Assembly (NCBI GenBank): GCA_029261965.1
Contig: JAJDAH010000105.1
Location: 1 to 64,000 of the forward strand
Source of the DNA: Polyangiaceae bacterium
Lineage (GTDB): Bacteria; Myxococcota_A; Polyangia; Polyangiales; Polyangiaceae
Direction: 5' to 3'
Length of the DNA: 64,000 nt
Positions 53,688 through 61,879 of the stretch are shown here, piece by piece. The notes under the pieces were generated by a model, which was not told where the DNA came from, ran no database searches, and saw nothing but the letters and a program-made list of their open reading frames with translations. Both the position numbers and the translations under genes were made by a program. The stretch's first letter is position 1; each line of letters opens with the position of its first letter.

Positions 53688-55325
53688 ATGACGAGCTGGC
53701 CCGGGGTGGCGGCGGAGCGGCGCGCGGGGCGAGTCGATGCGGACATGTGGCTCGGGGTTCTGGGAGTGGCGGGACTCGCGTTCGCCGTCTTGCAGATCTT
53801 GATGTTCTCGTTCGGTCGGGACCAGGGGATCTACGCGGTGGTGGCGGGTGGGCTTCTGGAAGGGAAGATGCCCTACCGCGACTTGTGGGATTTCAAGCCG
53901 CCGGGGATCTACTTGGTCTATGCGGCAGCGGAGGTGCTTTTCGGCAAGAGCATGCTGGCGCCGCGGTGGCTCGAATGCGCGGCGCTCATCGGCGTCGTGT
54001 TGGCGTTCGTGCGGCTGTCGCGGGATTACGTCGGAGGCTCGACCGCGGGTCTGCTCGCCGGGGGCATGACGGCAGTGACAGTCGCGCAGCTCGAGTACTG
54101 GCACACGGCGCAGCCGGAGACGTTCGGTGGGTATCTGACAATTTTTGCACTACTGTTCGCTGCGTCCGCGTACGAAGGGCGAAAGCAGCTCTGGGCTTGG
54201 GCGGCCATGGGGGTTCTGTTCGGCGCGGCGTTCTTGCTCAAGCCGCATCTGGGCGGCGGCGCGATCGTGTGTGCGGCGTACCTGATGCGCCGCGAGTTGC
54301 TTCGCACGGGGTCACGACCGCGCTCGTTCTTACCGTTCCTGGTCGTCGGTGGAGCCAGCCTGCTGCCGATCGTGCTCACTCTCGGTTGGTTAGCTGCCGG
54401 CGACGGCCTAGACGCGTTGTATACGACGTTCTTCGTCGTCACGCCCGAGTACACGGCGATCAATTGGGCCGGACAGAGCGCGCTCCCGATGCTGTGGCGG
54501 GCCATCGCCGAGACCTTTGTCCGATTCTCCGCGCTGATTCCGGTGGGGTGCGTCCTTGCGGCGGTCCTCCGGCCGATTCATCGTCGGGAACGAGAGCTCG
54601 TGTTTCTGTTGCTCGGGATCGCGTCGATCCACGTCACTGGGATCGCGATGCAGGGAAAGTTCTTCGCCTACCACTACGGCGCGACTCTGCCGCTGTTGTC
54701 GTTCGTCGCGGCGGTCGGTTTTTACAAGGCGTGGAGGCGCGCGCTTCAGTGGGGACCGACCGGTCCGCTTCTGTTCGGAGTCGCCTTCTCGCTGCTCTTC
54801 GTGGCTCGCACGGCCACGGTCGACCTCGATAAATCGTTCTGGACTCGCACGGTGCTGCGATTTTCGTTCCTCGGAGGACAGTACGCGGATCGTGCAGCAC
54901 TCGACGAGGAGCTCTCCTACGTGGGTGACTACAACTTGGCGGCTGATCGAAAGGTCGCGCGCTCGTTGAGTGAGCGCACGAAACCCGGCGATCCCGTCTT
55001 CGTCTGGGGGTTCGAACCGGTCATCTACTGGCTTGCCGACCGGGATCCGCCCACGCGCTTCATCTACAACGTGCCCCAGCGTCTTGGTTCGAGCCGCGAT
55101 TGGTCACAGGCCGAGCTGTTCCAGGATTTGAGCCGTGCACCACCGGCCGCCCTAGTCGTCGAGCACGGGGATATTTTTCCCGCGGTGACCGGCGACTGGC
55201 TCGATTCGAACGACGCACTCCAGAACTTCGAGGAGCTCGACTCGATGATCAGGCGCGAGTACGAGTGGGTCGAACGCATCGAGGATTTCGATGTGTACGT
55301 GAGGCGTTCCGAAGGACCGAGCTGA
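53688..55325 (+). CDS. GT-C family-39-like glycosyltransferase
   Basis: 545 residues. The first periplasmic loop has GRDQGIYAVVAGGLLEGKMPYRDLWDFKPPGIYLVYA, in which the D-Q-G and the later DLWDFKPPG match the acidic and K-PP-G-Y motifs of family-39-like membrane glycosyltransferases. About ten hydrophobic segments; the C-terminal soluble domain contains FVWGFEPVIYWLADRDPPTRF. Function: likely sugar transfer from a polyprenyl-phosphate donor. It stands apart from the main glycan region, downstream of the divergent tRNA-Arg gene. Confidence 0.77.
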   Translation: MTSWPGVAAERRAGRVDADMWLGVLGVAGLAFAVLQILMFSFGRDQGIYAVVAGGLLEGKMPYRDLWDFKPPGIYLVYAAAEVLFGKSMLAPRWLECAALIGVVLAFVRLSRDYVGGSTAGLLAGGMTAVTVAQLEYWHTAQPETFGGYLTIFALLFAASAYEGRKQLWAWAAMGVLFGAAFLLKPHLGGGAIVCAAYLMRRELLRTGSRPRSFLPFLVVGGASLLPIVLTLGWLAAGDGLDALYTTFFVVTPEYTAINWAGQSALPMLWRAIAETFVRFSALIPVGCVLAAVLRPIHRRERELVFLLLGIASIHVTGIAMQGKFFAYHYGATLPLLSFVAAVGFYKAWRRALQWGPTGPLLFGVAFSLLFVARTATVDLDKSFWTRTVLRFSFLGGQYADRAALDEELSYVGDYNLAADRKVARSLSERTKPGDPVFVWGFEPVIYWLADRDPPTRFIYNVPQRLGSSRDWSQAELFQDLSRAPPAALVVEHGDIFPAVTGDWLDSNDALQNFEELDSMIRREYEWVERIEDFDVYVRRSEGPS

Positions 55326-55329
55326 GCGA

Positions 55330-55358
55330 TTGGGGTTCGCTTGCCGCTGAGGTAGCGT
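55330..55358 (+). promoter_or_regulatory. Candidate promoter of the gene at 55366
   Basis: TTGGGG (55330-55335), a 17-nt spacer and TAGCGT (55353-55358), ending 7 nt before the ATG. Weak in sequence but at the spacing seen repeatedly in this window. Confidence 0.35.
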
Positions 55359-55365
55359 CAAGCCG

Positions 55366-56187
55366 ATGCCATCCCAGCCGGTTTCGTCGCGCAGAGCCTT
55401 GTTGCTCGCTGGCGCCGGCACTTTCGGGTGCCAGGCGCTCGGAATCAAAGCGACGGTGACGAGTCGAAAGAAGGACGAAAACGGACGCATGGTCACCGAG
55501 GTTCGTGAAGTCGAAACACTCGGAGAGCTCGGCGACGAGCTCGCCAAGCCGTATGTCGCCATCTACACCGCGATCGTCAAAGCCGCGCAGCTTCTGGCGC
55601 AGACGATCGTTCAGATCGTCGAAGACATCATCGAGGTGCCGCCGCCAGGCATTGTCGCGTTGACTGATCTCGGCTCCGGGTACGACAAGTACGAAGGAAA
55701 TCCAAAGTTCGACATGGTCACGGCGGCGCGCGAGAACGCAAGAGTCGGCTATGACTTCAACTACGTTCGCATCAACGTTGCCGAGTACGATGAGTTCTTC
55801 AAAGCTGCCGCGGAGCACTACGCATTGGCGTTTCAGCGCCAGGAAACCGAGGAGCGGGTCCGACGCTCGGCCGCCAAGGCGCTCGACGAGCCCATCAAGG
55901 TGAGTGAGGACATCGACCAGCTCGTCATGCGCGCGCGGGCCGACGGTCGAGGTTCCGCCAGGGCCTACGTTGACGGCTTGCTGGACGTGCACGTGTTGAA
56001 CGGCGTGCACGTCGCCACGCGCGCGAAAAAGACTGCAACGCTAGTCAGCGCTGGCCACCGTTTGGTAGCCAGCGCACCGAAGAGCATCCTCAACCCAAAG
56101 GTGATTCGTCACCTGCCGCTCGTCGTCAAAGGGCTCGGCCAGAGCATCGACCTCATCGGTGACAGCGGCGAAATCATGGCGGGATAG
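55366..56187 (+). CDS. Probable lipoprotein of unknown function
   Basis: 273 residues. The start SSRRALLLAGAGTFGC reads as a signal peptide with a twin Arg and lipobox, possibly Tat-exported. The rest is mainly helical and soluble: GELGDELAKPYVAIYTAIVKAAQLLAQTIV, then charged repeats to the end, with no Gly-rich linker, unlike the other lipoproteins here. No family recognised. It is followed 7 nt later by the DUF4345 gene and may share its transcript. Confidence 0.55.
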   Translation: MPSQPVSSRRALLLAGAGTFGCQALGIKATVTSRKKDENGRMVTEVREVETLGELGDELAKPYVAIYTAIVKAAQLLAQTIVQIVEDIIEVPPPGIVALTDLGSGYDKYEGNPKFDMVTAARENARVGYDFNYVRINVAEYDEFFKAAAEHYALAFQRQETEERVRRSAAKALDEPIKVSEDIDQLVMRARADGRGSARAYVDGLLDVHVLNGVHVATRAKKTATLVSAGHRLVASAPKSILNPKVIRHLPLVVKGLGQSIDLIGDSGEIMAG

Positions 56188-56194
56188 CTCACGA

Positions 56195-56578
56195 ATGGAC
56201 CCGAAGCCGTCCAGAGCTCGCACGATTGCCGGAATCATCCTCGCCGCGATCGGCGTCGCGTTGATTTTTTCTCCGGGAGCCGTGGCCGACGCGCTTGCTC
56301 GCCAACCAACCAACGTCGGTGAAGCCATCAACCTCCGGGCGAGTTGGGGCGGATCCCTGTTGGGAATCGGCCTTTCTGTGGCGTTCGTGCGCGCGTGGTC
56401 ACCCCGGTGGTGGATCGGCGTTGGCGTGGTCATGTGGCTCATGCTGGGCATCGCGGTGGGGCGTGGTGTCGGATTCATCTTGGATGGTGCTCCGGACACG
56501 ATGCAGTGGATTTGGATCGTGGCGGAAGTTGTCATTGCCGGTGCGTGTGCGGCGGCGCTCCGGCGTCGCTCGCGCTGA
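56195..56578 (+). CDS. DUF4345-like membrane protein
   Basis: 127 residues from the ATG at 56195; the frame is open to 56159, but that part overlaps the previous gene. Four hydrophobic segments, with PTNVGEAINLRASWGGSLLGIGL after the first, and GVGVVMWLMLGIAVGRGVGFILDG next. The N-x-R...GG...G and GR..G pattern is that of DUF4345 proteins. Function unknown. It sits before the KefF/KefC-like pair by 27 nt. Confidence 0.65.
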   Translation: MDPKPSRARTIAGIILAAIGVALIFSPGAVADALARQPTNVGEAINLRASWGGSLLGIGLSVAFVRAWSPRWWIGVGVVMWLMLGIAVGRGVGFILDGAPDTMQWIWIVAEVVIAGACAAALRRRSR

Positions 56579-56605
56579 CACTCTTCCTGGGAATCGAGCG
56601 CTCTG

Positions 56606-57217
56606 ATGAATCACATTCTCTTGTTGTTCGCCCACCCTGCGCTCGAAAAGTCTCGGGTCAACCGCAGGCTCGCGCGAGCCGTAAAAAAACTCCGGGGAGT
56701 GACCTTCAACGATTTGTACGAGCAGTATCCAGAATTCGACGTCGATGTCGCGCGCGAGCAGGAGCTCTTGGTGACTCACGACATCATCGTGATGCAGCAC
56801 CCGTTCTATTGGTACAGCACGCCACCGATCGTGAAGCAGTGGGAGGACCTCGTGCTCGAGCACGGGTGGGCCTACGGAACGAACGGCGACAAGCTTCGAG
56901 GCAAGAAGATGCTCACCGCCATCACGACCGGCGGGGGTGAGGACGCGTATCGCCGGGACGGGCACAACGGACACACGGTGAACGAGCTCCTGGCTCCCAT
57001 CTCGCAGACCGCGAAGCTCTGCGGGATGGACTACCTGCCGCCGTTCGTCGCCTACGGAACCCACGGCATGAAAAAAGACACGATTCGAGAGCACCAAGAG
57101 GACTACCGACGAGTCATCGAAGCGCTGCGCGACGGGAATCTCGACTTCGATGCAGCCAGAGAGCATTCGCACCTCAATGCGGATCTCGACGCCATCATCC
57201 GGAAAGGCAGTGACTGA
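56606..57217 (+). CDS. KefF/MdaB-type NAD(P)H quinone oxidoreductase
   Basis: 203 residues with a flavodoxin-like fold: ILLLFAHPALEKSRVNRRLA at the N-terminus (phosphate loop of FMN), IVMQHPFYWYSTPPIVKQWEDLVLEHGWAYG and TAITTGGGEDAYRRDGHN. These are the signatures of KefF/KefG ancillary proteins of glutathione-gated K+ efflux. The stop overlaps the antiporter start (TGATG), so the two are made together and it should bind and activate the antiporter. Confidence 0.88.
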   Translation: MNHILLLFAHPALEKSRVNRRLARAVKKLRGVTFNDLYEQYPEFDVDVAREQELLVTHDIIVMQHPFYWYSTPPIVKQWEDLVLEHGWAYGTNGDKLRGKKMLTAITTGGGEDAYRRDGHNGHTVNELLAPISQTAKLCGMDYLPPFVAYGTHGMKKDTIREHQEDYRRVIEALRDGNLDFDAAREHSHLNADLDAIIRKGSD

Positions 57218-59115
57218 TGCACGGTGAAGGTTTTTTCTACCAGGCGTTCGTCTACCTGACGGCGGCGGTCGTCGCGGTCCCGGTCGCCAAGCGCCTCGGA
57301 CTCGGCTCGGTGCTCGGTTACCTGATTGCGGGAATGGTCATCGGCCCCTTTGGTCTTCAGCTCATCGGCGAAGAGGGTCAAGACGTCATGCACTTCGCCG
57401 AGTTCGGCGTGGTGATGATGCTCTTTCTCGTCGGCCTCGAGCTCGAGCCATCGCTCTTGTGGCGAATGCGCGGCCCGGTGCTGGGACTCGGCGGACTGCA
57501 GGTCCTCGGGACCACGGTGGTGGTGGCGGGCATCGCCATCGCCGTCGGACTCGATTGGCGTGTGGCCCTTGCCGTCGGGATGACGATTGCCATGTCCTCG
57601 ACGGCGATCGTCTTGCAGACGTTGAACGAAAAAGGGTTGATGAAAACCACCGGAGGGAGTGGCTCGTTCGCGGTCCTCTTGTTCCAAGACATCGCGGTGA
57701 TCCCCATGCTGGCCCTGTTTCCGCTGCTCGCCGCTCCTGGTGCGCACGCGGCCGAAAGCCACGGCGCGGGTCACTCGACGACCTGGGTCGACGGATTGCC
57801 GGGGTGGGCGACCACGTTGTTCGTGCTCGGTGCGGTCGCCGGGATCGTGTTTCTGGGACGATTCGTCGTGCGGCCCGTTTTTCGGATCATCGCCAAGGTA
57901 CGGCTCCGCGAAACGTTCACCGCGGCCGCCCTCCTCCTCGTCATCGGCATCGCGCTCCTGATGAGCAAGGTCGGTCTGAGCCCGGCGCTCGGGACGTTCG
58001 TCGCCGGTGTCGTGCTCGCGACCAGCGAGTATCGACACGAGCTCGAAGCCGAGATCGATCCGTTCAAGGGCTTGTTGCTCGGACTGTTTTTCATCGCTGT
58101 GGGCGCTTCGATCGACTTCGGTCTCATCGCGAGCAACCCCGGCCTCATTGCGGCCCTCGTCGTGGCGCTGATCGTCGTCAAGCTGTTGGTCCTCTTCGTG
58201 GTGGGGCGCGCGTTCAAGATGGGGCTCGACCAAAACGTGCTGTTTGCGTTTGCTCTCGCCCAGGGCGGCGAATTTGCGTTCGTGCTTTTTTCCTTCGCAA
58301 CGCAGCAGGGGGTCGTCCCGGACGACGTCGCCGCTGTCCTGGTGGCGGTGGTGGCGCTGACGATGGCGCTCACTCCGCTCTTGATGATTTTCAACGAGAA
58401 GGTCGTTCAGCCTCGGTTTGGAACCAAAGAGGTCGAGGCACGCGAAGCGGACCTCATCGACGAGGAGAATCGCGTCATCATCGCGGGCTTCGGTCGCTTC
58501 GGTCAGATCGTGTCGCGGCTTCTTGCCGCGAATGGGGTGCGGGCGACAATGCTCGATGTGGACTCGGACCAAGTCGACTTGCTCCGGAAGTTCGGAAACA
58601 AGGTTTTCTACGGCGACGCGTCGCGCCACGATCTGTTGAGGGCCGCGGGCGCGGAGCACGCGGAGCTGCTGATTCTAGCTATCGACGATTCGGCCAAAAC
58701 GGTCGAGCTCGTCGGCACCGCAAAAAAGCACTTCCCGAAGCTGAAGATTTTGGCGCGGGCCGAAGGGCGCACCGACGCCTATGATTTGATCGACGCGGGG
58801 GTCGAACACATCTATCGAGAGTTGTTCGACTCGTCGCTACGGTGTGGCGTCGAGGCACTCAGGCAGCTCGGGTTTCGTGCGTACCACGCGCATCGATCCG
58901 CCCGAATGTTTCGCCGCCATGACGAACAAGTTCTTCGAGATCTTGCGGCGCATCGGCACGACCAGAAGCGGTTCGTCACTCTCGCGAAGCAACGGGTGGA
59001 CGACCTCGAGCGGCTGCTCCAGGCCGAGCTCACACACGATGAGGCCGATCAGGCGAATGCAGGTTGGGGCACGGAAACGCTCATCGAAGAATACGGCGAC
59101 TCTGCCGGCGAATGA
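57217..59115 (+). CDS. KefB/KefC-type K+/H+ antiporter with NAD-binding domain
   Basis: 632 residues. The N-terminal CPA2 antiporter domain (residues 1 to about 390, some twelve helices) has VPVAKRLGLGSVLGYLIAG, GLELEPSLLW, AMSSTAIVLQTLNEKG and LGLFFIAVGASIDFG. From about residue 420 comes a TrkA-N/RCK domain with IIAGFGRFGQIVSRLL, then YGDASRHDLLRAAGAEHAE. The C-terminus (RHDEQVLRDLAAHRHDQKRF) is helical. It exports K+ during electrophile stress, gated by glutathione adducts in homologs. Whether it is a KefB or KefC type cannot be told. The last codons lie in the first copy of a 23-bp tandem repeat. Confidence 0.9.
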   Translation: MHGEGFFYQAFVYLTAAVVAVPVAKRLGLGSVLGYLIAGMVIGPFGLQLIGEEGQDVMHFAEFGVVMMLFLVGLELEPSLLWRMRGPVLGLGGLQVLGTTVVVAGIAIAVGLDWRVALAVGMTIAMSSTAIVLQTLNEKGLMKTTGGSGSFAVLLFQDIAVIPMLALFPLLAAPGAHAAESHGAGHSTTWVDGLPGWATTLFVLGAVAGIVFLGRFVVRPVFRIIAKVRLRETFTAAALLLVIGIALLMSKVGLSPALGTFVAGVVLATSEYRHELEAEIDPFKGLLLGLFFIAVGASIDFGLIASNPGLIAALVVALIVVKLLVLFVVGRAFKMGLDQNVLFAFALAQGGEFAFVLFSFATQQGVVPDDVAAVLVAVVALTMALTPLLMIFNEKVVQPRFGTKEVEAREADLIDEENRVIIAGFGRFGQIVSRLLAANGVRATMLDVDSDQVDLLRKFGNKVFYGDASRHDLLRAAGAEHAELLILAIDDSAKTVELVGTAKKHFPKLKILARAEGRTDAYDLIDAGVEHIYRELFDSSLRCGVEALRQLGFRAYHAHRSARMFRRHDEQVLRDLAAHRHDQKRFVTLAKQRVDDLERLLQAELTHDEADQANAGWGTETLIEEYGDSAGE

Positions 59116-59171
59116 CCGTTCCCACCGCCGGCGAATGACCGTTGCCACCGCCGGCGAATGACCCTGCCGCC
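59104..59171. repeat. 23-bp tandem repeat across the antiporter stop codon
   Basis: The unit GCCGGCGAATGACCGTTCCCACC occurs at 59104-59126, again at 59127-59149 (one change) and as a shorter third copy from 59150. The first copy supplies the antiporter stop (TGA 59113-59115), and each later copy repeats the same stop context. The third ends against the stop of the minus-strand lipoprotein gene at 59174. Confidence 0.9.
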
Positions 59172-59173
59172 AA

Positions 59174-60274
59174 CTACAGGCAGGCCTGCAGCTCCCAACG
59201 CCAGACGTTTTCGTCGCAGGACACGCTGACCACCATTCCCGTCTCGCAGCTGCCGTAGAAACAATTCTGTGCCGTCGAGAAGCAGGCAGCTCCCTGGTTG
59301 GGTAACCCGGTCGGGCACGGCGACGGCGGCGGTCGCCAACACGTCCAGAGCGGAGGGGGGGCGGGGGTCGGACAGATCCCGCCGCCGGGGCAGCTCGAGC
59401 ACAAGCAGATCGAGAGGGTCACGTTGTCGGAGCACTCCGCGCCGTCGCTCACGCAGGGCAGCCCATCGGGGCTACCGCCGGGGGCGGGGCACGAGACGAG
59501 GCCGGGGCAGTTCGCGTGCGACGTCGTCCAGGTGCCGCTCGTGGGATCGCAGCCGACCATCGTTCGGCACTGCGGCCGCGGATCGTTTCCGTACGAGCAC
59601 ATGATCCCGGGTGTCGAGCAAGAGCCGGCGTCCGCGGGTTGGTCATTCGGGCAGAGCCCCGGGCATGCATCGATGGGGGCTTGATCCCAACCGGCGGCGT
59701 TCGCCGCGCATTCGTTCGTGTAAATCTGTCCGTCGCACGCGCAGACGGGGTTGGTCTCGCCTCCGCAAGACGGGGGTTTCGGTCGACAACTGCCGCTGCC
59801 TCCGCAGCTGACGCTTTCGAACTCGCAGTACTCCGTGGGGCGACACCCGCCGGGGTCGGTGCATGCATCGGGCGAGCCCGCCATTCCGCCCGAGCCGCCG
59901 GGCCCGCCGCTGCTACCACCGGAGCCGCCGCCGCTACCACCCGAACCGCCGGTTCCTCCGGGCCCCCCGCTGGCTCCTCCGGTTCCGCCCCCGCCCGTGC
60001 CACCTGGAGCCCCACCGGTCCCGCCGCCGGAGCCACCTGTCCCCCCGCCGCTTCCACCGTTGCCGCCGGTTCCTCCGGGTCCGTTTCCGCCCCCCGTTCC
60101 GCTCGCCCCTCCGCCGGAGCCGCCAGCTCCCGGGGTCGCCCCAGCCCCGCTTCCGCCGTCGACGTTGCCGCCGCCGGAGCCCTCGTCGGTCGTGCCGAAC
60201 GACGAACCGCCACATGCTGACAGCAACAAAGCAACACTCGGACCCGCGCAGGTCAAAAGCCAAGCTCTTCTCAC
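59174..60274 (-). CDS. Gly-rich lipoprotein with Kazal-like domain
   Basis: 366 residues from a GTG at 60274 with GGGAGG upstream. The signal peptide ends in LLSAC. A Gly/Ser-rich tract of about 110 residues follows. The next region contains the Kazal-type pattern CRPTEYCEFESVSCGGSG, then NPVCACDGQIYTNECAANAAG; such domains inhibit serine proteases. The rest is Cys-rich with several pairs (CPNDQPADAGSCSTPGIMC, CLCSSCPGGGIC, GACFSTAQNCFYGSC). It may protect the cell surface from secreted proteases, its own or those of prey. The Kazal assignment rests on the Cys/Tyr spacing only. Confidence 0.75.
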   Translation of the reverse strand: MRRAWLLTCAGPSVALLLSACGGSSFGTTDEGSGGGNVDGGSGAGATPGAGGSGGGASGTGGGNGPGGTGGNGGSGGGTGGSGGGTGGAPGGTGGGGTGGASGGPGGTGGSGGSGGGSGGSSGGPGGSGGMAGSPDACTDPGGCRPTEYCEFESVSCGGSGSCRPKPPSCGGETNPVCACDGQIYTNECAANAAGWDQAPIDACPGLCPNDQPADAGSCSTPGIMCSYGNDPRPQCRTMVGCDPTSGTWTTSHANCPGLVSCPAPGGSPDGLPCVSDGAECSDNVTLSICLCSSCPGGGICPTPAPPPLWTCWRPPPSPCPTGLPNQGAACFSTAQNCFYGSCETGMVVSVSCDENVWRWELQACL

Positions 60275-60463
60275 GTCAAGCGCCTCCCATTGCTGAAGGT
60301 TAGCAAGGATCGGTCCGATGTCGCGGATCGAATCAGTGAGGCATCAAGGACCAGTAACGTTCCCAAGAAGAATCTGTCGCCGGACGAGATGCTGCGCGGC
60401 ATCGGTGCAACTTCTCGCCAGCCTGGCGCTGTCGGCGATCTCCCTTGCAACGCTCCCGCTAGC

Positions 60464-61858
60464 TCAGGGAGCCGGCACATGAGACCAAGCGGGGTCGTCG
60501 TCGAGCGCCTGCTGGACCCAGTCTTGAAGGACGACTCCGAAGTGCGTCGTTTGGTGCAACGGTGTGTCCACCCAGACGTGCCGATCGCTCGCCGGCATGT
60601 ACAGCTTGGCGTTGTCCGAGGAGCCGACGATGCGGTCCCGCAGATCCTCGAGTCCGGCTTTGAACTGCGCAGCAGAATACTGCGGCGGGATCGCTCCCGG
60701 CAGGAGCTCCGCGCAGTCGTTGAGACCGAAACCCCAGAAGAACCGCATCAGCTGATCCGCATCGCTCGACACGAGGCCGAAGTTTCGATCGGGGTACTTC
60801 CCGAGCAGCCATCGAACCGTCGGTTCGACCCACGCGCCGTCGGTAGGGTTGGCGCATTGTGGGCAGTCTTCCGGCAACGTCCGAGCGACGCCCCATGTCG
60901 CTAGCACGTGTTGCTGTAGGCACGGTGCGAAGAACTGTGCGCCCATGGGGGGCCCGGAGTCTTCGACGAGGGTGATCGGGATCGTCGGACCGAACGCTCG
61001 GGCGAATTGGTCGTAGTTGTAGGCCGAGCCGAGAGCTCCGGCGCTGGCACCAGTCAACAGGATCTGCGAGGCGCTCGTGAAAGTCGGTACGAGTCTTTCG
61101 AGGTAGAGCGTGACGTTCTTGAATCCGTGAAAGTTCCAAGTCTGCCCGCCGGCCATTCCGTTGGGCTCGTCGCCGATGAAGATGTCGCCGGTGCAGTAGG
61201 GCAGATAGACGAAGTTCCAGTCGGCGAAGATGTTCTGGGCATCGGCTCGATCGAACGCGGGCGCGTTGAGTTGGCTCTCTCCGGAGAACTTGCCGATGTC
61301 GTATCCGTCGGTGTTGGCCGTGATGAAACAGCTGGCATCGTTGAAACACGCGTTCCCGCCCGTCATGAAGATGAGGACTTTGTCCGAGGCCGGGTTCAGG
61401 TTGACGCCCAGCCCGGTCGGCGTGTCGTTCATGCAGCGACTGTCCGGAAAGTCGACCCAAGTCCACTCGAAGTCGTTCGCTTGGATCGGGGGGCCGAAGT
61501 TGAATGTGCCACCGACACCCCCCATCCCCGCAGCGCCGCCCATTGCGGAGGAGCCGCCCATTCCCGCAGAGCCGCCCATTGCGGAGGAGCCGCCGCTGCC
61601 CGGCATGCCTGCGGTCCCAGATGAGCCCGAGGCCCCCCCGCTGCCGGAGCTGCCGCCTGCGGCGGCTGCGCCAACGCCGCCCGTTCCACTCATGCCCGCC
61701 GTTCCACCAACGCCGCCTGCAGTGCCGCCGGTCGCAGCGCCGGAGCTGCCTGCGGCACCGCCGGCAGCGATCGACCCATCCGACCCGCTGCTTCCGCAGC
61801 CCCAGGCGACGAGAAAGGAGCTGAAGAGCGCGATACGTAGCGGGTCGAGTCGGGGCAT
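60464..61858 (-). CDS. Pectinacetylesterase/Notum-like lipoprotein
   Basis: 464 residues. Lipobox at C21 (VAWGC), then about 95 residues of Gly/Ala/Ser/Met linker. The catalytic domain shows LIFMTGGNACFND, FVYLPYCTGDIFIGD, FHGFKNVTLYLE, the nucleophile LLTGASAGALGSAYNYD (S272), SSDADQ (D366 or D368) and SDRHVW (H427). This order and the G-A-S-A-G-A-L-G elbow match the pectinacetylesterase/Notum family of alpha/beta hydrolases, which remove acyl groups from glycans or lipids. Probably surface-anchored. The start is leaderless: TATACT ends 7 nt before the ATG. Confidence 0.87.
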   Translation of the reverse strand: MPRLDPLRIALFSSFLVAWGCGSSGSDGSIAAGGAAGSSGAATGGTAGGVGGTAGMSGTGGVGAAAAGGSSGSGGASGSSGTAGMPGSGGSSAMGGSAGMGGSSAMGGAAGMGGVGGTFNFGPPIQANDFEWTWVDFPDSRCMNDTPTGLGVNLNPASDKVLIFMTGGNACFNDASCFITANTDGYDIGKFSGESQLNAPAFDRADAQNIFADWNFVYLPYCTGDIFIGDEPNGMAGGQTWNFHGFKNVTLYLERLVPTFTSASQILLTGASAGALGSAYNYDQFARAFGPTIPITLVEDSGPPMGAQFFAPCLQQHVLATWGVARTLPEDCPQCANPTDGAWVEPTVRWLLGKYPDRNFGLVSSDADQLMRFFWGFGLNDCAELLPGAIPPQYSAAQFKAGLEDLRDRIVGSSDNAKLYMPASDRHVWVDTPLHQTTHFGVVLQDWVQQALDDDPAWSHVPAP

Positions 61859-61865
61859 TCACCGC

Positions 61866-61873
61866 AGTATACA
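61866..61873. promoter_or_regulatory. Shared -10 core of two divergent leaderless promoters
   Basis: The octamer AGTATACA gives TATACT for the minus gene (61871-61866, 7 nt before the ATG at 61858) and TATACA for the plus gene (61868-61873, 6 nt before the GTG at 61880). The whole divergent region is 21 nt, so neither gene can have a leader or ribosome site. Confidence 0.65.
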
Positions 61874-61879
61874 GATAGC

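Noticed and set aside
57103-58659. 518-codon His/Glu/Arg-rich open frame on the minus strand
   Set aside because: Antisense of the KefC-like gene; low-complexity charged composition without any fold motif.
60452-60472. Terminator hairpin after the Notum-like gene
   Set aside because: The 6-bp stem (GCTCCC/GGGAGC) overlaps the stop codon and lacks a U-run.
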